NCBI GenBank assembly: GCA_017163975.1
Contig: JAFFSR010000251.1
Location: forward strand, 1,302,001 to 1,366,000
Source of the DNA: Anastatus disparis
Taxonomy: Eukaryota; Arthropoda; Insecta; Hymenoptera; Eupelmidae
Length of the DNA: 64,000 nucleotides
Direction of reading: 5' to 3'
How positions within the stretch are numbered: position 1 is the first letter of the stretch; every line of letters begins with the position of its first letter. The position numbers and the translations under genes were made by a program. Shown here one piece after another: positions 12,901-26,900 of the stretch. The notes beneath the pieces are model-generated. The model ran no database searches. It saw only the letters and a program-made list of their open reading frames with translations, and was not told the DNA's origin.

Positions 12901-14393
12901 GTTTTCGCAATCTCCATTAGCGAAGAATGCCGAGCATGCCGGCGAGCGTTCTTCGCACGAAAATGAAAGTACTCCATTTCTTGCTTGCGCGGCTTGCTAA
13001 GCTCGCTGCTGCTCCTTAGTATATCTATATTTCTTCTATATACTCTATAGTTTGAGGTAAAACAGCAAAGCTATAAGAGAGCCCGTATAACCATAGCCAC
13101 AGAGCGAAAGGCGGAAAAGCCTTCCTTCAAGCTCTATACTCTCTTCTTTTCATATTTACATGTATACGGTATATTAAATATCTTGTGTATATCGCACATA
13201 CACGAAACGCACGTGTGTATTAAAGCAAAGTTTAGGTCGCGAGTATAGCATGCGCGAGGCGCCTGTATATATATACGTGCGAAGGATTCTTCTCTGGCTC
13301 TTCTCTTCTCTTCCATTCATTGATTAGCATTGAGCGTCTCTCAAAGACTTTTATATATAGCGATTTATATATCTATACGTATAAAAGCCTGCCATATTAC
13401 TACGCAGCGAGTCTAACGTTAATTAAGATAAATGCACGTTCTTCTATTATAGCCGAGAGAGTGTGTATATGCGCCGAGCGCTTAACTTTTCTCTATACTA
13501 TCATTACCAGCCGAGATTCTCGAGACTCGATTCAGAGTCTCCGGGTATATACACAATATTCTTTTTTTCTTTTTTTTTCGTTTTCCTTTTTGCGAATGCG
13601 TGCACTTCGCGTAGAAATAAAAATATAATCTTTTGACAACCCACGACTCATCGCACGATTCTCCCTTCCTTTACTTTTTTTTTTTCTCTTTCTTAAAGAT
13701 TCTGTTTACACGTAGCGTAAGGAGAAACTAATGTTTTTTTTTTAAGTGTGATGGAAAAATTGGAAGAGAAATTTGTTTGTATACAGTTTGACGTTTAATG
13801 GATGGTTTAATATTGACGCGAATACCATTATTTTGATATTATATTTTACATTCATCATTTTAATACATTAGGTAATACTGATGAATATTTTTAATTTATT
13901 TTAAAATGAAAAAATAGCTCAGGGCAATAGTCATTAAAAAATTTCTAAAAAATATTTAAATTATTATGGAATATTGGATATATGAAAAATTATTTTTAAG
14001 ACGCTACGAATTTATCCTTTTTTTATTACATTTTTTAAAAAAAATAACAAATTAATTATATGAAATAAAAAAAAAATGTCGAATAATATTTAAAAGATTA
14101 TGAAAAGTCCTAAGAAGCAGTCGAGTAGTTTAATTAACCTTTTGTTATCGTGTTTATATTTTTTGCCTGTCCAATGTTATACCAGTTATATATTACACGA
14201 TAGTCGACAATCTCGTCTCTTTCTAAATTAGATAAGAACATTCCGTTACCGGCCTCGCTCCTAACCGTGGACATTATTAATATTATATTTTTAATTAAAT
14301 CCCAAAGTATCTTATTACTTTTTTTTCATACATATATACATTACCTTTAAACATATTGCGAAATCTAAATATTGTTATCATTTCCTGTTTCAG
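9972..14393. other. probable dimm intron with GC-richer, promoter-like patches
   Basis: No reliable coding sequence. A TATATATAAG stretch at about 10199-10210 followed by TCAGTC at 10219-10224 looks like an alternative TATA+Inr start on the plus strand. A (TTG)n run lies near 10629-10658. A mixed GC-richer block spans 12780-13660 and includes a (CT)n run at 12840-12861. Short ORFs here are dominated by repeats. Confidence 0.4.
10199..10224 (+). promoter_or_regulatory. candidate alternative TATA + initiator
   Basis: TATATATAAG is followed, with the A of TCAGTC at 10221, by an initiator match roughly 22-24 bases downstream of the TATA start. The spacing is slightly short and TA repeats are common here, so this is a weak candidate for an alternative dimm start. 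Confidence 0.2.
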
Positions 14394-14867
14394 GTTCTTT
14401 CAATAGCGAAGATAGACCGAGTGAAGTTCACACTTTTTTGGATTGATTCGTCATAAAGAAGGAAAGTGTGTATTACGATAAAAAAAAAGAAAGAAAACAA
14501 ACAGATATTTTTCTAGGTGAACGTATCAGGAAAAAATAAAGAAAAAAGAAGTCTAGTGTTTTGTATTATTCATAACTTGTTATTTTTTTTTTTTTTTTTA
14601 AAGAGCAACTTCGTGTATAGAAGCGAGCTTTTAAAAACGATAAGAGAAAATAACGAGGAAGTCAAGTTCAAAGCTGAATAGAATTGAAAAAAAAAGTGAA
14701 AATTAAAAAAGTTAAGAAAAAAATCACGTGCGACGTTTCAATTTTTTTTTTTTTTTTTAATGGATGCTCTCCTGAGATAAGTGCGCGATCCAACAGCAAC
14801 GCCACAACGTCTCGGGAGACTTTCAAAGCGCTCCTAAAGGAAACACACACAAAAGGCGGCTTTAAGG
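14394..14867 (+). other. dimm: dimm 5' untranslated exon
   Basis: Bounded by a strong acceptor (TTTCCTGTTTCAG ending at 14393) and a strong donor (AAGG/GTAAGC at 14867/14868). Spliced to the exon at 20925 it has no open path into Dimmed: its one long frame stops in TAA immediately at the Dimmed start. That frame begins at an ATG at 14684 and forms an upstream ORF of 62 codons. A second very short ORF starts at 14761. The exon also contains a run of about 17 T at 14742-14758 inside the upstream ORF. Confidence 0.6.
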
Positions 14868-17800
14868 GTAAGCAAACTATTCTATTGTTTTTTTTCCTTA
14901 TCTTTATAAATATTTGTTTAAATTAAACGTATGCGTTTTCCTTAGTGGTTTCCTTGTTACTTTGTTTATCGCGCATCTTTTTTCCTTAAATCTAAGTATT
15001 ATTTAAAGTCTCGTTTTACCATGTTTAATTATGTATATTGGATGATGGATTTAATGAAGTTGTGACAATTATGCTTGTTTTCATTGAAGTTAACATTTTA
15101 TTGATGCCATAAAAATTTTGGCTTCATTTTTTTAAAAGTATTTCGTAAAACACGTATAAAATTATAGTTTTATATCAACACGATCGTAATTGATTTATAC
15201 GAGGAAAAATTTTTTTTATTTTTATCTATTTTAAGAAACGTTAGAAAATGTAAATGTTAATTTTGTGATATTTTCGTTAAATTAAATTCAGTAAAATTTT
15301 TTACTACACGCTTAATACTGATTCTTTAATGAAACTTTAAAAACGATGATTTGTTTTTCTTTATTTTTTTTTTTTTAATAAAATGCAATATCTCATCGAA
15401 GGATAAATAACTGTGTTACCTTATCTGACAAGCGAAGGACATTTTAGAATGAGGGAAATAATCGTAACTTTTTAATAATCCACGCATATAGTGTTGTTTT
15501 TTAAATGGGTCATATTGAGTAATTGTTTATTTTTGTCCTGAAGTACGAATTCTCACTTAAATATAAATTTCAAAAAAAAAAATATAGTATTTTTCCATCA
15601 AATTATACATACACAACTGTGTGTATCGTTCGAACGAGCTCGTACAAGACTGGTTGCACAGGTGTTCAATTGATCTATCAATATAACTTCATATCAAGAT
15701 AAACTTCTGAGAAAAAAAATAAATTAAAAAAGGTTCATTTAATTCTAACTGAAATTGTTGTATTATTTAGTCGAAAATGTACAATTAACAATAAATTTAA
15801 TTCATATATAAAATTAATGAAAATTCGATTCGAACGATAATGAATAATTTAATCAACTAAGCATACAATTTAATCGAGAACATGTGCATACTACAGCTGA
15901 TAAACTAGGCCGCGAGTTCATCAGTTTATCAAATTGTCGCTGAACAAACTTTATAAAATTTACGCGAAAACAAAAGTTTATTAGAAAACGTTTATTCAAG
16001 CACGTATACATAAAAATCTGTTTATTAATGGCCGATCTTGGCCCAGCTAAATTTTTATCATTTTCATATATCGTTAATTAAAAAGGAGAAGAAAAAAAAT
16101 ATTCCGATTAATTAAATTCGTACTTTTGAAATTAAATATCATATTTGTACAACATACTTGATGAGGCAAACAGTTTTGGGCATTTAAAACTTTGAATAAA
16201 TTAATCAGCACAAAGATTCTTTATGTACATTACATAATAGACTTTGTTTACTCACTCTATTGATGAATGAATACTAATGCTGATTATAATAATACCGTGA
16301 CAGGCCGCTATTTTAACCTCGTTACACGAATTTTTAATCGAATAATCGCTCTAATAAAATAAATTTTATAAAATTTGAGGAAATTTTTTATAAATTTATT
16401 TAAAATCAAAATTTTATCAATAAAAATTAATTAATGCAAAATAAATAATCCGTATACTTAGATTAATAAATAATTAAAAATTTTTGATTCTCAAAAAAGT
16501 CTTATCTTATTGATAAAATTGTGTGCACATAGAATCAATAATCCTATTCTTACAATAATATCCAGCCTAACAACAACAATAATTCTTATCTCGCAATCAA
16601 AATCAAAGCTTTCACGTGCTGTTCGTCTCTTAAAAATCGACGTCAGACAAAAGAAAAATAAAACTATAAACGATCAGCATAGATGTATACGCTATGAAAC
16701 CAACGTGAAAAAGAAAGAGAAATAAAAAAAAAATCCTAACGAAACGACACAGAGAGACGTCAGCGACGTTACGCAGTATAATAATGGCTCACCTACGCAA
16801 AACAGATAAAGTAGCACGACACGCGCAATGGCGCGCGAAAAAGCCAGAGGAATGTAAATAACGTACTATAAAAGTTAAATCCTTCATTTTTTTTCTTTTA
16901 TTTTGACTATAACGAACGAAATCTCTTTAAAAAAAAAAAGAATTTCGGGATATCCCAATAACCGGACTTTCCTCTTTTATAGAACGTGTACACGTATTCG
17001 CCTGTATGGATTTGGCGAGAGCGTGGATGCGTATTAATGAAACTTTTGACCGTGAATGTTGCCTTGTTAAAAAGAGATTATGACGGATATAGAAATTAGT
17101 ATATTGTATAGCAGCTTTTTCTTTCTTCTTTAGATATATTTTACTTTTTAATATTTTATTCCATGTTTATATATCAAAGTGTGTCATTCTGATTAAAGTT
17201 CGTCATTTATATCACAAAAATATAAAATTTATTATAAATTGATACAAGCTTGAAATATCGAATATTCGCAAAATTTTATGCAAGCTGAAGGTATAAATTT
17301 AAAATCTTTTATTTTACACCTTTTGAATTTTCAATACGTGCCTCCGATTTATATTTTTAACATCGCTTCGTTTTATGCTTAAAGCTTTAATTTTTTTTAC
17401 GACTCTTTACAATGGCCAGCCGAGTAAATTATTTCCTGTGCAATGCTTATTAATCGCCAGAGGCGCGTGTACATAAAAAAAATTTATTTTTAAAAATACA
17501 TTAACAATAGAAATATTATTGTACAATGGCAAGCTGTACATTCGCACTGGAAAATCCCAAAACTTCAAACATAAATCCTTTTTTAAATTGCATAATTATA
17601 TTTTGATCCCCTTATTCGACTTAACTAGAAAATTGCCTTTATTTTTACAAACGCTCAGGAATCACCCAGACGTAATGATGATAGCGACTCTGATTTTAAC
17701 AATGTACTTTTCGTTCTCCACACTTTAAAAAAAAAACTTTAAAATTTTTTTTGCATTAAATACCGTGCAAGCACTTCGCTGTAATTATACTATTATTGAG

Positions 17801-20800
17801 AATTGAAAGCTCCATAGTTAACGATATCAGTTTAAAACGAAAATATGTATATTATTGTGTTACAGAGAATCGCGTTTGTATAGTTATAAGCGCTACATCT
17901 TATCGAATGACGTGTACGATCAACTGTGCGCGTGCATATATGTGCGTTTTTAGCTAGAGGATGTTGTGGTACAACGATCAACAAAAAAAAAAATGAGAAT
18001 TGAAACGAAACTTTTTTGCGGTTGCTCTTTTTTTTCATTTCTTAGGTAAATCGTTGAAAGTTAAAGTTATTTGATTTTCCACTGTTGAGGAAAAAAAAAA
18101 AGTTAAATAGTTTTAAAAAGTGAATTTTTAATTATCGGCATAACTATAAAAATTAAGTAGAATTATGGTATCGCGCGTTGCGCAATGTTTGAAAAAGAAA
18201 TTAATCGCCTTGAAATAATAACTTTCGATGTTTTTCTTAAAAAGTTTCGTTAATTTGCGTCGAAGTTTTCCGGGATCGATTATTGCCCAAAATTAAATCT
18301 CTCGTTTTTTTTCCTGTTCAATAAACATAATACGTTAACGACGATGTTACCCATTAATTGTTTATCTTTTTCATAATAAGCAATTAATATTATGTAAACA
18401 TGTAGATTTAAAAAAAAAAAAAAATGAAGAAGTCATTCCCCGTCCACTTTTAGTTCCGGATTACTCATCGCAATATTAATGTCAACGAGTATACGCGCAC
18501 TATATATTCACGCCGGGATATTCAATTAACAGCGTTAAATATTCACTTTTCACCTTTTATTATAATTTTCCTTGTACTCGTTTAACGTTAATCTTAATCT
18601 CTTTACATGTACATTGAAACCCACATAATACGACAGACTCCGAACGGGGAATTCCCGCGAGCAAAGATAATCGAAGATTTTTAATATACGCAAGCGAGAA
18701 TTTCAAGAAATCAACATTGTAACTAAACGATTGTCATATAGGAAAATATTCATTATTACATGTATATGAAATAGCGTGTGGAAAATCCGTGCGATCTTGT
18801 TGAAAAATTATCTGCATTCTATATATGTACATATAATGCAGTTTGCGAAACGCTCAGATGCTATTTAGATTTACAAATTTTTTTCTATGAACCTGAGTCG
18901 CGCGTGTTGAGTGTAGCATTTTTAATTTAGATTGATTCGCTGATTTTGTTTTTGAATTTTTCTTGAAAATTTTTATTCAGTTTTAGTTTTCTCAAGGAAT
19001 TTATCAGAAAAGTTTGATTAAATTTTTCTCATTTATGAAACAAATTGATAGCTAAATTTCGCAGAACCAATGTTTATAATAATAAAGAAATATGTATTAA
19101 ATCATCAGAATGCATTATCTGTCATTCTTATTAATATCTTTCCAAGTTAGCAACAATGCGAACGGGAATTCCAAATCGTTTAATCAAATAACGAATAATA
19201 ACATTTCACACTTGCATCAAAAGCTTCTTCTAACAAGATCTTCAAATATTCGTTTAAGAAATTCATTGCCAAGGCCGCAAAACATTGAGCATGGTAAATA
19301 GAAGTAGAAGAAGAAAAAAAAATAATAAATCGCGTCATTCTTTCCCATACATCATCGATCTTTATATTCTTATAAAACATGAGCGCGTTTACTTATATAT
19401 ACACCTAGAAAAGTAAAAAAAAAAAAAAAAAAAATAAAAATCTATGGAATGCGGCTCTCTTGCGGAGTCGCAAGGAGAGTGTCAATGAACTTGATCGGTT
19501 CGCTGCACCTTGACCTATTTCAAAGAGACATCACTATATATATATAAGCTATAGCGCGTCGTCACTTTGCTCGTGTTACACATTTAGCACCTATTTGAAA
19601 GTACGACTTCAATTATCTCTTATTTTTATTTTTATTTTTTTCCTTCTTTTAAAAGGACCTTGCGTATCTTCAAGGTTGTCTTTAAAAAAAAACAAAAAGA
19701 AAAAAAAACAGAGAATAAATATAGTAAATATGTGAGATTATTATACGAGAAAAGCCAAGGATGCGCACACGTGTTATCCATTCATCCAAGCACGCGATTC
19801 TAGGCATCTCTTCTTCTTCTTCTTTTTTTTCCTCCTCTGCGTATATTTTGCACCGAGAGAGAAAAGATAAGCAAAGTGCATGATTCTTATCGCGAATGAA
19901 AAAAAAAAAAATAAAAAATAATAAAAAGATTCGCGCAACGTATATACGCTCACAAGACTTTTTACATGTATATGGTTTACGTATATACATGTGACTGTCA
20001 GCGGCCGGCGTGCATTAGAATTTCAAAGTAGCTTGCAATTACTGGGAAGAGTGTGTGCCGTCAACGCTTTGTGCTGATTATGCTTAATCGTGTGTGTACA
20101 TATATATATATGTATACACGAGCGAAAAAAAAAAACGCTGATTTATTTGAATGCGCGTCTTATTTTTGTTTAAAAAAAAAAATAATTTTTTTATTTCTGT
20201 TCTTTTTTTATCCTCTCGAAATTTATTGTAAATTTTGTACCTGGCGTAGTATGAAAAAGACATTGGCCTCTTTACGTGCGCAATAAGAACTAAATAAAGT
20301 TTTTTTGATGAGTAGTGCGTTTTGTTCTTAATAATTGTTTTTCTTTTTTTCTTTTAATATCTTAGCAAGACAGCGAGATTTTTTTTCAAAGGCTGAGCGG
20401 AGTAAACATTGTTAAATAAAAATTATTAATAGCTGGGAATCACCAGGTGGGATTCCACGTTTTCTATTGTAATAATTGGTATTAGAAAAACTTGGAAATG
20501 TTTAGGTATTTTATCGAGCGTAACGAGAAATTTGTCGTATCGATTGCTTCGACATCAGTATTTTAATATTAATTAAAACCAGCGATTAATATATTAAAAT
20601 TAATATAGCATTTAATCTTATCTGAATATCAGTTAACCTTGTGTAAAAGTTAATTTTTAAATGCGATCTTACTTTACGTCATTTGCACGCACTATTATCA
20701 ACAATAACGAATGACGAAAGCTAATTATTTTAAAATCAATTATCAACTTTTAAGCGTAATAACGCTTTAACCGGAATACCGAGGTCAATATAGTACAAAA

Positions 20801-20929
20801 CATATTCCATATATATATATATGTGTTCATGTATGCAGATAGAAAAACTCATTAAATGTAATTAACTAAATATATGGTGTACTAATGATGTATAATATGA
20901 GCTTTTTTTTTATAAATTTTCTAGGATAA
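14684..20929 (+). other. upstream ORF ending TAATG on the dimm start
   Basis: ATG at 14684 opens 61 codons to 14866. The base at 14867 joins GA at 20925-20926 to make GGA, followed by TAA at 20927-20929, whose last A is the first base of the dimm ATG. The encoded peptide is lysine-rich, then phenylalanine-rich from poly-T, then polar. The arrangement is the one expected for termination-reinitiation control, but the peptide itself looks non-functional. Confidence 0.4.
14868..20924 (+). other. dimm intron before the first coding exon
   Basis: AT-rich, no credible gene. It contains a compact hairpin at 19455-19479 (arms CTCTCTTGCG and CGCAAGGAGAG, 4-base loop), a TATATATATAAGC stretch near 19535-19550, poly-A near 19416-19434, and a mixed GC patch at 19990-20060. 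Confidence 0.5.
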
Positions 20930-23900
20930 TGCGAAATTCGGAAGGGCTATCAGGCAGCGATCAGGACTCTGTCGATCAGGAGATGTACATCGACTTGGAC
21001 GAAGCATCCGTTGACTCGCTTACCGGCAAACGAGGTCGTCATCAGCTCGGCGCTGAGGTAATTAACGTTTTTTTTTTTTTTTTTTACTTTTTTTTTTCTT
21101 TTCTCGTCTTCTTGCTTACGCAGTTAACGATACACTAGATTAATGTCTTTTTATTAATGACACTGAGAATCGTTAAATTTCGTTGCGCTCAAGTTGGATT
21201 TTATACTCATAACACTATTGGCAATTATTGGGTACACAAAAAATTTAATTTTTATACTCTTTGAAAAATTAAAATTTGTTAGCTTTCACTTTGTAAAAAG
21301 TTTATTTTTCTGTAAAAAAAAAGAATCAAAGATAAAAGGTTGTGAAAATCAATAATTAAAAAGTTCTGAATTGAAATTCTCCCGATGTATTTCAATGTCA
21401 TTAATTAAACATTATCAGTATGCCACTGGCATTCCTTGGCACTGTGTATAACAGTAAGCGCTTAAATCTCACGTAAATGAAATTTTTGCTGATACGTAAA
21501 TGCGAAAGTCCATTTCAAAATGGTTTCTCTCTCTCTCTTTCTCTTATTCCGTATATAATCAAAATATTCGGCTGCTACATTTAAATGCTCTAGCTCGTTA
21601 CGAGACGATGACATCTTTGTCGCGAGGATTTTAAGCGACCGAGCTAGATTTGGATATTAACGAAAATAAGAAAAAAAAAGGAAAGAAAAAAACGTGCACG
21701 CAAGCAGAAAGATATATTGTCCTGTGTGTGACACATCCTTCCTTGTACGGATTTTACGCTATAGTTTGACCCATGATAGTTTTTCGAGTGGCCTGTTGAA
21801 CTGTTAACGTAAACATTTATCTAGTAATGTTTTTCATTGCAATCAAAAATTGGATTTTCTACGGTATTTTAAAAAGAAAATAATTCTAATTAAGCTTTTT
21901 TCGATAACCATGTAAATAAGTATAATTTATAGCTGAAATTAAAATTCAAAGGATTAATTTTATTACGGACGTTAAATTCTAATTTAAACATTTTTAATTG
22001 CAGTATAAAAGCAAACAAATGAAAATAAAACTTGCAAAAGTTATAAATAACTTTCGTATAATAAAAATAATTCCATTTATTATTATCACTTGTCGATAAA
22101 AGTTTCTCCTGCCGAGTTGATTGCACCTTTAAACGAGGCATGTTTACGTATATGCACATACACACTTTTATATTTTGACTTAATTATACGCTCTAATCTT
22201 AATATCTCAGGAAAAATTCGATATTGAACGAAATCGTAAAATAAAAAATTGGCTCGCGCGTTTATTATGTATCAGTGAGCGTTGAATTTCAAGCAGAGGA
22301 GAAATAAAAGGCAAAAATTTAAAAAAAAAAAAAACAAATGTACACACTTTCTCCAAAAAAGAAAGATAAAGAAAAAAAAGGAGAACCTAAATGCCGGAGA
22401 GTATTGCCGAATCATCGTAATTCAGAGGAGCGATAATGTGGGCCAATTATAAACTCAATGAGACGTGGAAGACACTGACGTATTCACGCGGATAGACAAA
22501 AACTGCTTTAAGGTAAATAGTCTCGGTACATTCAGACTGAAAAGTTTAACGCTCGTCGCGATGAGAGCCCTCGTTTGATCCTCTCATATGTGAGCAAGCA
22601 GAAATTTCATCAGAGGCTGTATGACGTTGAGTGGTACATATAAAAAGAGCTCATGTACGTACACATAGCGCACATATGCAACTGCTGCTAATTGAAATTT
22701 GGCATCATTGCGAGGGATCAAAGCACCTTCTCAAAACTTCTGCTTTCGTGCAGCAGAAACTAGACCACGCGTATAACAATAATTAATAACAATAATCTTT
22801 CTAATCTAACTTCTCCATCGCGATTAAAGATTTTTTAAAACAAGAAACAAATAATGAAATTTAATTAATAATCTGAAACGAAAAACAGTTCAATCAACTC
22901 AATCAAGTCGATTGATTTGCTACGAAAAAAATCAAAATCTACAAGAAAAAAAGCTTGTCTTTTGAGTTTCTTTTAATAGGTAGTTTATTTTTTATATAAC
23001 GATTATTTAACAAGGACGATCGTTAGTTTATTTATTTTTAACTTTAATCCGTTATAAGTTTATCGATAAAAACAATCAATGTTAATTACAGATGAGTTGG
23101 AACAATTAATGTTAAGAATAATAATCATTTTTTCATCATTTTTATGTATCCAATAAATTATTTAATAATCATAAACATTTCTACGTTGCAATTATAAGCC
23201 GTAACTTTCATAATAAAAAAATTTAAGAATTAGTAACAATTATTTTATCCATTTTTCTAGCTGATGAAAAAATATAAAATTTGAAATTCGAATGCTGGCG
23301 CTTGAAAACAGAGAGCGCCGAAAGAAAGCGAACGCGTGATAAGATTACAACGTTGCCAAGTTTCGTATATAAAAATTACAAGGTGTATGAATAAAAATCT
23401 ACATTGCTAATGATTTTCTCGAAATTTTAAAAATAATGTTATAAACAAAACTACATATTCCTTTTTCAATAAATTTCTTCACCTGGCTGGCAATAAAGCG
23501 ATTTTTCAGTTAACCACTATAAAAGTCACCGTGTTAAAAAGTGTCATTTTAGCTCTTTGTAACTCCAAATCCACACCGCCGACACACTTTCAATTGTAGT
23601 ACATTTTTTACGACGATATAAATAAATCATATCCAAACTTTCGTGACGTTTTATCATAATCGCTTGAGCAAGACTATTTGCTAGCTCGGTATCTCGTATA
23701 TACCTGTGATTTCTTCCGTCGTACTTGAAAATTTCAAGGAATTAATAAAGAAAGAGAGAGAGAGAGAGAGAGAGATAAATTGAGAAGCGCGCACAAGTTT
23801 GCATAACTCGAATTTCCAGTCTTCGAGGCGATTAATGGCTCTTTCGAGTCATTGTCGATGGATATAGGCTTCTTCTTATTCTCCTTCGTCTTCGTCTTTA

Positions 23901-26900
23901 ATAAAAACAATAATTGTAAACTCTGCTGTTGTAATAGCGCCGGCTATAGATATACGAGCATCGTTTTCTACCAAACTTGTCTCGTGCAGTCAATATGCTT
24001 TTCACTGATTTTTAAGACTTAAGAATGTAGATAAGACGTTGTTTACGTGTTTAAACAGTGTATTAGAAAACATTTAGATAATTTTTTTTTTCGTAAATAC
24101 TAAGAAAGATTTGATAAATAAATACGTACTAGTGCCATTGAGTAGGTAAACAAAATTTCATATTTTGTTTTTGGGCACAGTTAATTGCTGGATTTAAAAA
24201 TAATTTTGCACATGATTTAAGGAGTAAAGATTGCATGAAAAGTTAAGAGACGCTGATTTAATAAAACATAAAAGTATACGCGTCTGTCGAGTTCATTTAG
24301 AAAACTTTAGAATATAAAATAAAAATAAAAAATCTTTTTCAGTCAAGGTTAAAAGTTGATTTTTTTTTTTTTTAATTATAAAGTGTTTTATTGTTGTACA
24401 CTTTAATCACTGTAACAAGAAACTTATTCTTTGATAAATTATCAAGTTTTTTAATGAGTAAAATAAACCTTGGAAATATTGAAATCCTATCAAAGATGTT
24501 AAAACATTTTATTTTCGAGCACTGTAATTCTCGTTTACCTTTTTTAATTGTCTTCATTTACATTCGCGCAATAAAAAATTTTCAATTTTTTCTTTTCCAT
24601 TTCATTTTACAATTACTATTTATATTTATCTTTATCTTTATTAATAAATAATGAAATCATTTGTTTTTAAAATAAAATTTTTCTCTTGAATGAATTAAAT
24701 TTAAATAAAGATTTTTAATTTTTTTTTTTTAATTATTATTTCATTAAAAAATCATAAATATAATTTTCATATTATAAAAAAAGTATTCTGTATCTTATTA
24801 CTTAAGACCTACGTTTTTTTGATAATAATATTAGATCGCTTTTTTTGAAAACCAATATTATAAACATAATCTTTAAACAACTTCTAACCTTATTTAATAA
24901 TATTTAGTATACAACAACCAATTTACTCGTATCACTACTCACTTTTTTAGTAAATGGTATTTTGTCAAATCTGTAAGATATGACTTTAAAAATGTAAATT
25001 TAAAGTACGACTAAGATAAAGACTTTTCAAAAACTGCGTTTATATAGATACAAATTTACAGAATGGGAACAATTAAATTGAATATTATAAAATAAATAAA
25101 AAATTTTCTATTCTTACATTACAATGATTGTTTTAGAATAATTTAAAAAAGATTGACAGATTAATTTAAAGCAAACCACTTCTGACCAGTTCTAAAGCTG
25201 AATTTAAGTATGCACGATGATATCATCAAAAAGAGATTTTTCGATACTTATACCAAATATACAGTACTTTCCTTAACCTACAAACAATTTTTTTATGAAT
25301 CTATTAATCTGAAAACCTTAACCTACATTTTAAGAAAATTAAATCGCTAGTATAAAAAAATTTTTTAACCTTTAACAATTATTTATGCATCGAATTAAAG
25401 CAATAAACAAACCCCACATTGCTTTAGAATAATTCATTATTAAAAAAAAATCCTTCATTATTTGACTTGAATTTGCAGGTCGGCGACGAGAGTGACAGTA
25501 GCGGAAGCGAAAGGGGTCCAAAACGAGTAAAAAGACGTAACCGTGGTGGGCCCCCGACAACCAGAAGACGAAAAAGCGGCATCTCAGCAAGAGAACGCAC
25601 CTTAAGGAGACTTGAAAGTAATGAACGCGAGCGAAATAGAATGCATTCACTAAACGATGCATTTGAGGTAAGGATCTCTCTCAATTCAAACAATTATTTT
25701 TCAATTTTAATGAGAAACAAAAAAAAATAGATATTAATGACAATCCAAAATGACTTGATGCACAGTTAGTTTGAGAAAATAATCCATCAGTAGTCTTTTT
25801 TAAGTAAATAAATAGATTTAAACTCAAAAAGTCATAATAACAACCCTGGTAGAAATGTGAGCATAAAAAAATAGAGTATATAAAAATTTAAGGTTATTAG
25901 TAATAATAATGCCAAAGAAATGGCCATAAAATGTTTAAAAAAAGCGTTTCCATTTCTACTGGTCATAAAATGGTAATACAAAGCGTATCAATTTCTATCA
26001 GGGAAATAAGAAATTTTTTAAAGAATTTTAACATATCAAAATAGTAAATAATTTTGAAATATCATAAATGTAAATACGGTAAATTTTTATTATTTCCTTA
26101 GAATGCAAAGAATTTTATTAAATAACAGAAAAATTTCATTAATAAATAAAATTATTTAACTGGAAAACAATATATTCAGAGGTTTTTTTTAATTGTATAG
26201 TAAAAAATAATTCGCTAATCACTGTAATTTTCTCGTGTACAATTCTCTCTCAGACGGAACTATTAGATTATTATAAAAGCACCAACATTTCGTATACGCT
26301 TTCAAATTTTTAAATTTATTTTCTAAGAAAATTATGTAAGATCGAAAGTGAAAAAAAAAAAACATTTTTTTTTTTCGTTTTTTTTTAAATTTTTGGGTCA
26401 TGTTCGCGTTAAAAAAGAAAGAAAAAAAGTTTGCCCGAGGAAGGGATTTTAATTGGCGATTGCGATAAATATCGCGTTAATTGAGTTTTGAAAAATTAAT
26501 TAGGGGGTTTCGGTATTCACCATGGCAGGACGATACTTTTTTAATCGAAACGTTAGCGTTAATATAATGAGTCAGTTTCATTCGGTTTTCATTAAGTAAA
26601 TTAAATGTTTTTTTTTTCGTATGATTAATTAACTCTCGCCGAGATAATTTCATATCGCTTATATGTTAAAGTGACTTTTATTTCCAAACTTATATTCGAA
26701 TCTTTTTTTTTCTTACTGTTTGCATTAATAATTCTTAAGTTTTAGCTGCAATATAAGTGTAATCTTTTCTCAACTTTTTTTTATATAATGCAAATGTTTA
26801 TTTAAAATTATCAAACTAAACTGCAATAAAAAAACATTGTAACCCAGTTAACAAAGATTCGTTGGAATTATCAATAATAGTGTCTGACATTTATGACTGA

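Noticed and set aside
23753..23775. Tandem repeat as a CRISPR array
   Set aside because: Simple dinucleotide microsatellite without repeat-spacer structure, in a eukaryotic intron.
25372..25693. Two long minus-strand ORFs
   Set aside because: Shadows of the dimm bHLH exon on the other strand.
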